Program-made: the position numbers and the translations under genes
Notes under the pieces: generated by a model
Told to the model about the DNA's origin: nothing
What the model saw: the letters and a program-made list of their open reading frames with translations, nothing else
Databases searched by the model: none
DNA from: Castor canadensis
Lineage: Eukaryota > Chordata > Mammalia > Rodentia > Castoridae
Length of the DNA stretch: 64,000 nt
Direction of reading: 5' to 3'
Assembly: GCF_047511655.1 (NCBI RefSeq)
Contig: NC_133390.1
Coordinates: forward strand, 114,866,083 to 114,930,082
In this document: positions 22,768 through 33,795 of the stretch, one piece after another
How positions within the stretch are numbered: position 1 is the first letter of the stretch
Layout of the letters: each line of letters starts with the position of its first letter

Positions 22768-23094
22768 ATGAAAATAACTTCAACCCTAGGATACTCTACC
22801 CAGCAAAACTATCATTCAAAAATAGATGGAGCAATAAAAGTCTTCTATGATAAGCAGAAACTAAAACAGTATGTGACTACAAAGCCACCACTACAAAAGA
22901 TTCTTCAAGGGATCCTGACACAGAAAGTGAAACCCAACATAATGATAAAAGGGCAGGCAGCACCAAACTACAGGAAAAGAAAAAGCAAGAAAGTAGAGAG
23001 TAACATTGATTTAGGTACACATAACCAAACCTTCAAACAACTAAGACAACTAAACGACAGGAATCACCACATACCTATCAGCACTAACACTTAA
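22768..23094 (+). pseudogene. L1 sequence between ORF1 and ORF2
   Basis: A frame of 108 codons with 'GYSTQQNYHSKIDG', 'YDKQKLKQYVTTKPPLQK' and a basic stretch. The nucleotide string 'aggatactctacccagcaaa' followed by 'ctatcattcaaaaatagatg' is the phrase that lies at the end of ORF1 or just before ORF2 in many mammalian L1s. It is not an independent gene. Its right end overlaps the first ORF2 codons in another frame. Confidence 0.55.
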
Positions 23095-26000
23095 TATTAA
23101 TGGACTTAATTCCATTAACAATGGGTCATTGATGAAATAAAAGAGGAAATTAAAAAGTCAATGAAAATGAAAACACAACCTACTGGAACCTATGGGACAC
23201 AGAAAAGGAGGTCCTGAGAGGAAAGTTTATAGCCATGAGTGCATATATTAAAAAGACTGAAAGATCCCAAATCAATGACCTAATACTACATCTCAAACTC
23301 CTACAAAAACAAGAACAAGCAAATCCCAAAACAAATAGAAGGAGAGAAAGAATAAAAATAAGAGCTGAAATCAACAAAATAGAACCCAAAAAAGCCATAC
23401 AAAGAATTAATGAAACAAAAAGTTGGTTCTTTGAAAAAATAAACAAGATTGACAGACCCCTGGCAAACCTGACTAAAATGAGGAGAGAAAAAACCCAAGT
23501 TAGTAGAATCAGGAATACAAAAGAGCAGATAGCAACAAACACCATGAAAGTCCAGGAAATCATCAGAGACTACTTAGAGAATCTATATTCAAATAAATTT
23601 GAAAATCTTAAAGAAATGGACAGATTTCTAGATACATATGATCATCCAAAACTGAACCAAGAGGAAATTAATCACCTGAATAGATCTATAACACAAAATG
23701 AAATTGAAGCAGCAATCAAGAGTCTCCCCAAAAAGAAAAGTTCCAGGACCTGATGGATTCTCTGCTGAATTCTATCAGACCTTTAAAGAAGAACTGATAC
23801 CAACCCTCCTTAAACTGTTCCATGAAATAGAAAGTGAAGGAAAACTGCCTAACACATTTTATGAAGCCAGTATTACACTTATCCCAAAACCAGGCAAAGA
23901 CACCACCAAAAAGGAGGCCAATCTCAACTATAGGCCAATCTCATTAATGAACATTGATGCAAAAATCCTCAACAAAATAATGGCAAATCAAATTCAACAA
24001 CACATCAAAAAGATTATTCACCACGACCAAGTAGGCTTCATCCCAGGAATTCAAGGGTGGTTCAACATACGAAAATCAATAAATGTAATAAACCACATTA
24101 ACAGAAGCAAAGTCAAAAACCACTTGATCATCTCAATAGATGCAGAAAAAGCCTTTGATAACATCCAACACTATTTCATGATAAAAGCTCTAAGAAAACT
24201 AGGAATAGAAGGAAAGTTCCTCAACATTAGAAAAGCTATATATGACAAACCTATAGCCAGCATTATACTTAATGGAGAAAAACTGAAACCATTCCCTCTA
24301 AAATCAGGAACTAGACAAGGATGCCCACTATCTCCACTCCTATTCAACATAGTACTGGAATTCCTAGCCAGAGTAATTAGGCAAGAAGAAGGAATAAAAG
24401 GAATACAAATAGGTAAAGAAACTGTCAAAATATCCCTATTTGCAGATGACATGATCCTATACCTTAAAGACCCAAAAAACTCTACTCAGAAGCTCCTAGA
24501 CACCATCAATAGCTATAGCAAGGTAGCAGGATATAAAATCAATGTAGAAAAATCATTAGCATTTCTATACACTAATAATGAACAAACTGAAAAAGAATAT
24601 ATGAGAACAATTCCATTTACAATAGCCTCAAAAAAAATCAAATACCTAGGTGTAAACCTAACAAAAAATGTGAATGACCTTTACAAGGAAAACTTTAAAC
24701 TTCTGAAGAAAGAGATTGAGGAAGACTATAGAAAGTGGAGAGATCCCCCATGCTCATGGATTGGTAGAATCAACATAGTAAAAATGTCGATACTCCCAAA
24801 AGTAATCTACATGTTTAATGCAATTCTCATCAAAATCCCAATGACATTCATTAAAAAAATTGAAAAATCTACTGTGAAATTTATATGGAAACACAAGAGG
24901 CCACGAATAGCCAAGGCAATAATCAGTCAAAAGAACAATGCCAGAGGTATCATGATACCTGACTTCAAACTATATTACAAAGCAATAACAATAAAAACAG
25001 CATGGGACTGGCACAAAAACAGACATGAAGACCAGTGGAACAGAATAGAGGACCCAGATATGAAGCCACACAACTATAATGAACTTGTCTTTGACAAAGG
25101 AGCTAAAAATGTACGATGGAGAAAAAGCAGCCTCTTCAACAAAAACCGCTGGGAAAACTGGTTAGCCGTCTGCAAAAAACTGAAACTGTATCCATGTATA
25201 TCACCCTACACCAATATTAACTCAAAATGGATAAAGGATCTTAATATCAGACCACAAACTCTAAAGTTGGTACAGGACAGAGTAGGAAATACTCTGGAAT
25301 TAGTAGGTATAGGTAAGAACTTTCTCAATGGAACCACAGCAGCACAGCAACTAAGAGATAGCATAGATAAATGGGATCTCATAAAACTCAAAAGCTTCTG
25401 CTGAACAAAAGAAATGGTCTCTAAACTGAAGAGAACACCCACAGAGTGGGAGAAAATATTTGCCAGCTACACATCAGACAAAGGACTGATAACCAGAATA
25501 TATAGGGAACTGAAAAAACTAAATTCTCCCAAAACTAATGAACTAATAAAGAAATGGGCAAGTGAATTAAAACAGAACTTTCTCAAAAGAAGAAATTCAA
25601 ATGGCCAAAAAACACATGAAAAAATGCTCACCATCTCTAGCAAGAAAGGAAATGCAAATTAAAACCACACTAAGATTCCACCTCACCCCTGTTAGAATAG
25701 CCATCATCAGCAACACCACCAACAACAGGTGTTGGCGAGGATGCGGGGAAAAAGGAACCCTCTTACACTGTTGGTTGAAATGTAAACTAGTACAACCACT
25801 CTGGAAAAAAATTTGGAGGCTTCTTAAAAAACTAAACATTGATCTACCATTTGATCCAGCAATACCACCACTCTTGGAGATATACCCAAAAGAATGTGAC
25901 ACAGGTTACTCCAGAGGTACCTGCACACCCATGTTTATTGCAGCACTATTCACAATAGCCAAGTTATGGAAATAGCCAAGATACTCCACTACTGATGAAT

Positions 26001-26170
26001 GGATCAAGAAAATGTAGTATCTATACACAATGGAATTTTATGCAGCCATGAAGAATGAAATGTTATCATTTGTGGGTAAATGGATGGAATTGGAGAACAT
26101 CATTCTGAGTGAGGTTAGCCTGGCCCAAAAGACCAAAAATCGTGTCTTCTCCCTCATATGTGGACATTAG
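23075..26170 (+). pseudogene. L1 ORF2 (reverse transcriptase), endonuclease lost, disrupted
   Basis: Only the first codons of the endonuclease remain before a deletion near 23,118. The linker domain is open at 23,235-23,753. One extra T at 23,741-23,742 shifts the frame; the next frame, 23,698-25,404, gives 568 codons with '[14 protein letters not shown]' and the catalytic FADD at residues 248-251 (24,439-24,450). A TGA at 25,402-25,404 interrupts the 'KSFC' region, an extra T at 25,579-25,581 shifts the frame again, and the last frame (25,601-25,975) carries the C-terminal C-x3-C-x7-H-x4-C motif (residues 44-61). TAG codons follow at 25,973 and near 26,012; the ancestral stop is at 26,168-26,170. 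The protein would have primed and copied L1 RNA at target DNA; this copy cannot do so. Confidence 0.92.
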
Positions 26171-26631
26171 ATCAAGGGCAAACACAACAAGGGGATTGGA
26201 GTTTGATCATAAGATAAAAGCGAGAGCACACAAGGGAGGTATGAGGATAGGTAAGACACAAAAAAAACTAGATAGCATTTGTTGCTCTCAATGCAGAGAA
26301 ACTAAAGCAGATACTTTAATACAACTGAGGCCAATAGGAGAAGGGGACCAGGAACTAGAGAAAAGGTTAGATCAAGAAGAATTAACCTAGAAGGTAACAC
26401 CCACGCACAGGAAATTAATGTGAGTCAACTCCCTGTGTAGCTATCCTTATCTCAACTAGCAAAAACCCTTGTTCCTTCCTATTATTGCTTATACTCTCTC
26501 TTCAACAAAACTAGAGATAATGGAAAAATAGTTTCTGCCTGGTTGTGAGGGGACGGGAGGCGGCGGGGGGAAGGGGGGAGAAATGACCCAAAGATTGTAT
26601 GCACATATGAATATAATAAAAAAAGAAAAAA
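26171..26631 (+). repeat. L1 3' UTR and tail
   Basis: Contains the G-rich tract at 26,546-26,580 (runs of three to six Gs, able in principle to form a quadruplex), 'tgtatgcacatatgaatata' and an A-rich end. The antisense copy at 3,709-4,055 is the same 3' UTR, so both belong to one L1 lineage. Confidence 0.9.
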
Positions 26632-26644
26632 AAGACTTGGGGCA
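26632..26644 (+). repeat. L1 target-site duplication, right copy
   Basis: Exact second copy of AAGACTTGGGGCA, directly after the A-rich tail. Confidence 0.95.
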
Positions 26645-27883
26645 AAGTCAGTAGTAATAAGGGTTGATCAGTTTATTTTTCTACCAGTCTCTCAGGTCCA
26701 TGAGTGTGTACAGGTGGGATGTTCATCTGCACAACAGAGGGTCTACCAGGCTCCTTCTCTTCCATGAAATGGAAATCAACTGTACTCTCCACCTAAGTAA
26801 TTTCTAAGCCGCAGGCAGCACTTGAGAGAGTTGTGAAACTAGAATAATGGCTATAGAATTGCCAAAAACATTGTGCAGGGCAATGATACTTGTGGTGAAT
26901 ATGAAGATATTCCATGTGTTAATTGCTCAGAATTTCCTATTGTTTGATCTCCATAGAGAAGAATATATATGATATTCTTCCCTTTATCGTCTACTTTATA
27001 AGAATATAGAAAAATGTTCCTGTAACTGCTCTGAGCATAAAGTGCTTTGCCGTCAGATTAACATAGGAAATTCTTCATGCTACATGCTCTTTTTGTACAG
27101 TCTTGATGCACATCACAGATCAAGAGCCCTTGAGAAATTGCTTAACATTGCTATCTGAGCATTTCCTAAATGTATTTGACCATTCTGCACCCTCTTTCTC
27201 CTTCTTCCTCCCCCATCTGTCCACCTTCTTCCTCCTTTCTTGGCAGAACATTTACTATTAACTCAAAATTTTTACCTCTGATGTACCTTTGGGGAAAAAC
27301 TCCTCAAGATAGATTAGAATTTATTTTGAAATAGAGGAAGAGCTTTTGGTGGTTGACCCCCAGTGAGTTACTTTTTTCTGGTTTTTGCCATGCCTCATAC
27401 AGTTCTTATAAAATCTGTTATATGCTTTTTATAAGAATGCTGTTTGAAGATATTGTAGATCCCAGTGCTCACTCTTTCCATCTGACATCTCACCTGAATG
27501 TTTGTAAGAAAATTTTCTGTTAATTGTTGGAGAAACTTTGCATCTCCTAAAGAACTGGTATTTTTCCCGTAGAGAGTTACTGTTTTCTATAACACCATTT
27601 CCAATTCCTAAAGCAACAGTAAGTGCATAAATAGTTGGGCTTAGAATGTGACACCCATGACATTCATGACTTCCCATTTTTTCAACTCTGCCACCTTCAG
27701 GATCAAGATTATTCTCAGGCTACTCAGTTATAGTTGTATAACAGCTACAGTATTACCAAGAGTCAAGTCTGCCAATGACATAGAAAAGAATAAAACATGC
27801 CAATCTATTTTAGTGCATTCTTGTTAATTCCAAAGAAACATTTTTTCAGAGAATGTCCTGGATTTTTCACATCCATCCTACCA
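26645..27883. other. Unique non-coding DNA
   Basis: No nameable repeat or gene. The 82-codon minus frame at 27,429-27,677 has no domain features. Confidence 0.45.
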
Positions 27884-27963
27884 TCTCATTGGCCAGGGCT
27901 ACAGGAGGGGCCACCTGGAACAGTTCTACTAGTGTTATAAGCTAGCAAAGGGAATGTTTTGCT
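27884..27963 (+). repeat. Direct repeat, copy 1 (about 80 bp)
   Basis: 'ccagggctacaggaggggcc', then 'cctggaacag', 'actag' and 'gggaatg' occur in the same order at 28,852-28,931. The family is not recognised. It abuts the antisense LTR that starts near 27,960. Confidence 0.8.
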
Positions 27964-28310
27964 ATAGCAAATACCATACCCTGGGTTTGTGTAGTGTCAC
28001 ATTTCTGCAGTCTGGGAAGCAAGATCACGATACTGGCAGGTGTGATCTCCAATGAGGGATGCTTCATGGTTCACTGATGCCATCTTCTCTTTGTATCCTT
28101 ACCTGGGAAAGTGCAAAGAGAGAGGGCAAACTCTCATTCTTTCTCATAAGGGCTTTATTTCCATTCACGCAGAAGGATACTTTCATATCCACCCTTCTGA
28201 CCTAATTACCATCCAAAGGCCCCACTTCCAAATGTCATAACATGTAGGATCAAATTCAATATATCAGTTGCTAAACCTGCAGTCTACAACACCATGGCTG
28301 GCCTAGATTA
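27960..28310 (-). repeat. MaLR-like LTR, antisense
   Basis: 'agcaaataccataccctggg', 'tttctgcagtctgggaagca', 'tttctcataagggctttatt', 'tctgacctaattaccatcca' and 'aaggccccacttccaaatgt' follow the antisense order of a MaLR LTR. Confidence 0.6.
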
Positions 28311-28417
28311 ATCAGAATTTACCCGCAATCTATATCATCTAAGTAAAGGAACCAACAATGTCTACTAGAAACAGAGGGTGTCCTTTCAAGTCTAAGATAG
28401 AAATCTTAGTGTATAGT

Positions 28418-28564
28418 TAGAATATGAAATGTCCCCTAGAAGCTCATGTGAGCAGTGTTTCATTCCCTGGTAGCATTATTTTGGGAGGTGGTGGAAACTT
28501 TAAGAGGTGAGGACTAGCTGGGGGCATGAGTGTCTTTGAAGGTTATACCTGTTCCCCAGTCGCT

Positions 28565-28600
<36 letters not shown>

Positions 28601-28799
28601 CCTCTGTGGCATGGGCTGAGCAATCTCTTCCAAGTACTCCCACCACTGTGATGTTCTGCCTCTCCATAGGCCAAGAATTAGCGGTGCCAAGAGCTATGAA
28701 CTAAAAGTTCTAAACATGTGAGCCAAGACAAATCCTTCCTCCTTTAAGTTGTTTATGTCAGGTATTTTGTTACAGTTACAAAAGTCTGACTAGCACACT
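28418..28799 (+). repeat. MaLR-like LTR, sense, with (CT)n
   Basis: Opens 'tatgaaatgtcccctagaag', continues with 'tttgggaggtggtggaaact' and 'taagaggtgaggactagc', and closes with 'gagccaagacaaatccttcc' and 'agtctgactagcaca'. This is the rodent MaLR order. A (CT)n run of about 14 units at 28,569-28,596 lies inside. The LTR faces the antisense LTR just upstream. Confidence 0.65.
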
Positions 28800-28851
28800 T
28801 AGAATGAAATTAGTAAGTAATACCCTTACTAAAAAACAGAATAACAACCTT

Positions 28852-28931
28852 TCTCATTAGCCAGGGCTACAGGAGGGGCCCCTGGAACAGTGTTACTAGC
28901 ATTGCAACTGCAGCAGAGGGAATGCTATCTT
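28852..28931 (+). repeat. Direct repeat, copy 2 (about 80 bp)
   Basis: Partner of 27,884-27,963 and 968 bases downstream of it, sharing a perfect 20-base core (ccagggctacaggaggggcc) with diverged flanks. Far too long to be a target-site duplication. Confidence 0.8.
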
Positions 28932-30367
28932 TATGGACCTTCTGTATTTGTTCTATTTTTTTTCTTTTAGTGGTGGAATCAATTTAACTTTATTTGTGTC
29001 AGATCATAATTTTTTGTATTCTATTTTGGGTTGTGTCTCTGATGTTCTTACACTTCCCATGTTTTCAAGATGCTGTATGACATATGAAAGTTACAGCTAA
29101 TATCACAGGTGCTCAGCTAAGGAAGAGAAGATGACTAGGTAACTATTCTGGGTCTGAACGTTCAGGATTCATTGGTATTCCAAGCAGAATATTAGAACTT
29201 GTCAGTTCAAAGTCACTTTGGCCCAAGCTTTCAAAAACATGGCTGTGGTAATCAACTTCCCAAGCATGGTAACACTGAATATTCTCATATAATTAACATT
29301 TCTCATTTGTAGACAAGCAGTGGTGGCATGAACTGTCACAGGTAGAATTTAATTAGCCAAGACAAATAAATTAGGTTTCACACTTCTATCAGGATTGTGG
29401 AATTGCAGAGGTTGGTCTGGAAATTTCAAGCCATTGAAGACTTCTCAAGGAAATTACCTTTCTCAGCTGCTGATCTGAAAATTTCTAATTAGATTAGACC
29501 ATGCAAGTATTGATGATTTACTTATTATATTGGATGCTATATAGGCTACTTTCTTAGAATTCTGAAAGATCCTTTGAATGTAGCTTTTCGTAAAGCACAC
29601 TGCATGACAGGTGAGATGGAAGCCATCTTTGGACTGACTGTGTGTCCACTGGACTGTAGGAAGAGATTTACAGGGACTAATCATGCAAATCCAAAAGACT
29701 TCTGTGTACTTATCGTGTGGGAAGCCTCATCTGTACACATTTTCTTTTGTACAGGAATCTTGTAAGATATAAAATATATGGTTGAAAGTATATGAAAATA
29801 CTAGTCTGTTTGGTAATGAGAAATATGGAAGAGGAGCACAATACTGGGAAGGCAAATGTCCTCTCTTGCTCTATGGAAATAAGTACTAAAGGAAAATCTG
29901 ACAGAACAGCATGGGATTGATAGTAGTGATCTGGAGGAAAATGGCTAAATTAAATAAAAGATAAAAGAGTAAGAGTTGGATGAAGGATTTTAGGTAAAGA
30001 GATATAATTTGTTATGGGATAAACTTGGGAACACTTTGTGTGTTTGGTAGCTTGAAACAAAGCGTTAAATTATTACAATTACTTAAACAGAAAGTAAGAA
30101 GACAATGAAGAACCCAGCAGCACAGAAATAACATGGAGGAAAAGAAAAAATGTTATTTTTAGATCCAGAAAAGAGAGAAAGGAAATGGAAGGGGATCTTT
30201 AGGTAGAACAGTTAAGTAAAATGTGAGATTGTTATTAAGTTATCTTGTCATTTCTGCAGTGTTGTAATCAATTACCTTGATTATTTGCTTTGGGTAGCCC
30301 CTGCTCTTTGATGGGCACCTGGAATACATGGCTTTTATCTCTGTGGTAGTTCTCTATGCCCGTTATA
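28932..30367. other. Unique non-coding DNA
   Basis: No supported gene, RNA or repeat. Confidence 0.45.
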
Positions 30368-30444
30368 GTGTGTGTGTGTGTGTGTGTGCACGTGTGTGTG
30401 TGCACGTGTGTGTGTGTGCACGTGTGTGCATGTGTGTGTGTGTA
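30368..30444 (+). repeat. (TG)n microsatellite with CACG interruptions
   Basis: A 77-base alternating purine-pyrimidine run with three CACG breaks and one CATG break. Such DNA can adopt the Z form; any function is unknown. The minus frame reading through it as HTHT repeats is an artefact. Confidence 0.95.
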
Positions 30445-30784
30445 CAAGTGAGTACTTTTTAATTAATGACTGAAATATTTTTGTGGTGCAATAGCTTTCA
30501 GTAACTTCTGTGAGTCCCTTCAGCAAATTACCAAACCTAAGAGTGATCACATCAATCCTCAAATTTACAATGAGCTCATGTGAAAGGAAGGTGGTCCTGG
30601 GACCCCAAGCTTGCAGCTAGGGTCTGAAATACAGGCAGTCTTATGGAACTATTCTTTTTACCTGTCAAGTTTTTCTAGCTCTGGGTGGGATGAAGACAGA
30701 ATCAGTGCAAATTTAGAAATTTGTCTTATTAGAGCAACAGTCTTGTAACTTCAGTTTGAATGAGCAAGTGAGTTGATTTTTGTG
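30445..30784. other. Non-coding spacer
   Basis: Nothing recognised. Confidence 0.4.
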
Positions 30785-30918
30785 GGTTTTTTTGTTTTTT
30801 TGTTTTGTTTGTTTGTTTGTTTGTTGGTGGTGGTGCTGGTCGGTACTGGGGTTTGAATTCAGAGTCTCATGCTTGCTGGCCTGGTGCTCTACCACTTGAG
30901 CCACTTCTCCAACCCTGA
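30785..30918 (-). repeat. ID-like SINE with (TTTG)n tail, antisense
   Basis: A (TTTG)n-type simple tail at 30,785-30,825 is followed by 'gtactggggtttgaattcag' and 'tgctctaccacttgagccac', the antisense ID unit. No B1 half is attached. Confidence 0.8.
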
Positions 30919-31179
30919 GTTGTTGAAACATAGAACTTCTGGGTGGTCTTTCCTCTCTCTGTAGACTCATGTGCAATGTCACTTGCTCCTGGCCATAATG
31001 TGTGACAGTGACCAACCACAGGGACGCTCAGCTTACCTCTGGTGCCCAGGGTTTTTTATTGGGGCTCAGCCATATAGTGGCTGCTTGGCTGGGTCTCTAG
31101 AGGCCAGTGAAATGCCTTTACTCTGGAGGTTTAATTTGATGCAGTGGAGTTCAAAGCATCCATCAAAAGTGAGAGTTAA

Positions 31180-31504
31180 GCCAGGCATGGGGTTCGTGCC
31201 TATAATCCTAGGTGGACATAGGAAGGATCGTGGCTTAAGGCCAACTTGGGCAAAAAGTCCTCTAATTCCCATCTCAACCAATAAAAGCTGGATGTGGTGG
31301 TGGTTCCTGCCATCCTAACTTTGCAGGAGGCATAAATTAGGAGGATCAGGAACCAGGCTGGCCTGGGCATACATGGAAGACCCTGTTTGAAAAATAACTT
31401 TTAAAAGCAAACAGCGCTGGAGGCATGGTTCAAGTGGTAGAGCACCGGTCTAGCAAGCACAAGGCCCTGGGTTCAAATCCCAGTACTGCCAAAAAAAAAA
31501 AAAA
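31180..31504 (+). repeat. Composite B1 + B1 + ID SINE
   Basis: A clear three-part sense copy: B1 unit one (31,180-31,285, 'ccaggcatggggttcgtgcc'), B1 unit two (31,286-31,397, 'agctggatgtggtggtggtt' to 'gaccctgtttgaaaa') and an ID unit (31,416-31,490) with an A-box-like block near 31,427-31,438 and the B-box GGTTCAAATCC at 31,470-31,480, closed by 14 A's. It is a Pol III-type retroposon and not a tRNA gene. Only the L1 machinery could mobilise it. Confidence 0.88.
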
Positions 31505-33063
31505 TCACAGTGTTAGGCTTTCTGCTGGCCAAAGACACCAAGAGAACAAAGACTCCTATCAGGCAGGACATTCCAGGGACCTAGATATCACATCCCAGGA
31601 GAGGCAAAGACTTCTTGCTGGGTAAGATTAATTCTCCACAACACAATAACAAGAGTATTTATCTTAGACCCTGCTAAACATTTCTAAACTGATTCTGATT
31701 CTCATGGGATGTAAGCAGTATCCTGCAATAGAGACTATTTTCCCTGAAGCGCTTCAGCTGGCGGGACGTTGGGAACTGTCAATACTCTAAACGATTCTCA
31801 CTAAAGCAACGAGGATTGGTGCCTTTGTCTTCTCAGAGCAACCTAGATTTGGGCCAGATCTGGAGTTGGCTAGGTTAGTGTTTGGAAGCATTGCAGTCCA
31901 CAGTTGAAAGTGTCTCGGTAAGGAAACTTTCTTGGATTCTGCAGGATGGCTTTGTAATTTTGCTCTTACATTAGCAAGCTTTTAAAGAGAGAAACAGTAA
32001 AGTTTTATTTTGCTTTGGTGACTGAGGGAATTCATTCTAAGCTTACTTAGCAGTTGCAGTTTGCACATAAAAATATTAATAATGCTTCAAGTCAATTTTG
32101 CAGCATGATAGGAAATCATTTTTGGAGTGCTCTGGTTTTGAAAATTCCTTGAGATTTGTTTCTAAAAATCATGGTGACAGTATGCAGCTGTTATGTGCTC
32201 AAGACAAAGAGTAATCACTTATTTGTGTAGGTGCTGGAGGAAACACCTGAGCACATGGCTGGGCAAGCCTTGCCAGGTGATTGCACTACACAATTCCTCA
32301 CATTTCTTCTCATACTAGAGCAAGATGTCTCTAAGAGTGGAAGTTCAGTTAGCAAACTCCAACTCTAGGGGAGCTGTGCCTTTCTGTGTGGGGTTTATGT
32401 CATGTATTAGGTCTCTGTGTTCAGAAACCAACTGTAGCATGGCCCACTATTTCACACATTTGCATAGAACTCTTTTTCCTTTGAGAAATATTTCCCTAGG
32501 ATTAAGTGCTAAGTTTAAAGAAGCAATACCTTTTTATTATTTATTCTTTTATTCCAAACTTCAATCCCTACTGTTCAAGAGGAACTTCAGTATCATGACA
32601 CCCCCATCCTGTCATTAGCATATTGTATCCAGATGGCAGGAAACCCAACCATGCAAAAACTATGCAGGATTTAAGTGAAAGAGTAGCAGGTAATAATGTT
32701 TTATATCCAGAAAGTAAAATGCATAGAATTACAAAGGAAGCCAAGTGTGTGGGATTATACATACCAACAAAACCCAAAATGTGTGATATACATATAGTTT
32801 CTATTGAAAGATTAAATAATAAGATCTATAAGGTCTATAACTATCTATTTCTAGGTAGCAAAGAACATTAAGCGATATTTGCAACAATTGTAAAGTGACA
32901 AATGCACAAATACCATTATTACTACTGTGCTAATGAAGGATATGGGAAGTTTTCTTAAGAAGTCTGTGAAAATAAACACAACATTTTTCTCATTCAAACC
33001 TAAAGACTGCCATGAATAAGTATCCTCGCTAAAAATTTGAGGTCTAGAAAAAGATAACTGGGA

Positions 33064-33066
<3 letters not shown>
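31505..33066. other. Unique non-coding DNA
   Basis: No nameable repeat. 31,735-31,880 has a few CpGs and a mixed composition but is no CpG island. Frames at 32,325-32,618 (+) and 32,568-32,777 (-) show no domains. Confidence 0.45.
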
Positions 33067-33109
<43 letters not shown>

Positions 33110-33184
33110 AAAGAGAGGGAGAGCGAGATAGAGAGAGACACAGAAAGAGAAAGAGAGAGGGACAGAAATGGAGAGACAGAGAGA
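33067..33184 (+). repeat. (GT)n then (GA)-rich microsatellite
   Basis: GT repeats at 33,067-33,104 pass into impure GA repeats to 33,184. The 64-codon frame reading Cys-Val then Arg-Glu repeats is a microsatellite artefact. Confidence 0.95.
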
Positions 33185-33469
33185 ATGCTCTTTGCCAAGG
33201 ACTGAGCCTAGGTAAATTGATTTCAGAAAAGCAAACTACTGTCTTTTATGAGGTCAATTAAATGGACTCAGAATGTTATGCACTTTGCAGTTTCTCCCAC
33301 TTCATCTGTATTTTGTCCCCAGTGCATTTCCTCCAAACTGTTTAGCAATAAAGAAAAGGCTAAAACCTAGAGGAACTGAGGGAACTAAGAGGGATTAGTT
33401 TTGCCAAGTACCCACAGCCTTGGTGCTCCTGAGTCTAAAGGATTGAAACGTAACAATGAAACTCCCTGC
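33185..33469. other. Non-coding spacer
   Basis: Nothing recognised. Confidence 0.4.
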
Positions 33470-33795
33470 AGAGCTATCTTAAACAAACAAAAACGCCTTT
33501 TTTTTTTTTCAAAAATGGAGAGCAGGAAGGTAAAACAGGTCCTGTCTGAAGGTTGGTATACTGGGAGGGGGAGGATATAAGGAAAGAGTGTAGGAGGATG
33601 AATGTAGTGGAAATACTATGTACTCATATATGAAAATGGAAAAACAAGACCTGTTGAAACTCTTCCAAGAATGGGGGGAGGAGGGATAAAGCAGACTGAT
33701 GGAGGGGGTGAATTCAACTGTGATATATTCTAAGAACTTGTGTAAATGTCACAATGTATCCCCAGTACAACAATATGATAATAAAATAAATAAAT
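33470..33795 (+). repeat. L1 3' UTR, sense
   Basis: G-rich blocks, 'gatggagggggtgaattcaa', 'taaatgtcacaatgta' and an AATAAA-rich end. It shares its last 90 bases with 658-748. Confidence 0.65.

Larger units (their letters stand above)
22497..26631 (+). mobile_element. L1 with intact ends and internal deletions
   Basis: A 4,135-bp LINE-1 bracketed by an exact 13-bp target duplication. It starts with an L1 5' UTR-type opening ('gattccaagatggcaac') and ends with a G-rich 3' UTR, AATAAA (26,615-26,620) and an A-rich tail. A full rodent L1 is about 6-7 kb. Here the 5' UTR-like part (to about 22,760) runs straight into sequence normally just before ORF2, so the ORF1 body is missing, and the first codons of ORF2 ('LNINGLNSIN') jump near 23,118 to the region after the endonuclease. 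The reverse transcriptase part is nearly intact. Because the ends and duplication are perfect, the deletions may have been present in the inserted copy. Confidence 0.9.

Noticed and set aside
23180-23563. 127-codon hydrophobic minus-strand frame
   Set aside because: It is the exact antisense of the L1 linker region; the Phe, Leu and Ser-rich protein is the mirror of A-rich L1 coding sequence.
30335-30562. Minus-strand frame with His-Thr repeats
   Set aside because: Translation of the TG microsatellite.
31416-31490. tRNA-like sequence with A and B boxes
   Set aside because: It is the ID part of a composite SINE with an A-tail. There is no anticodon arm folding as a functional tRNA, and the same unit recurs across the window.
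31735-31880. Possible CpG island or promoter
   Set aside because: Only a handful of CpGs in about 150 bases and no downstream exon; it does not meet the usual density.
33067-33261. Open frame with Cys-Val then Arg-Glu repeats
   Set aside because: Pure translation of the GT and GA microsatellites.
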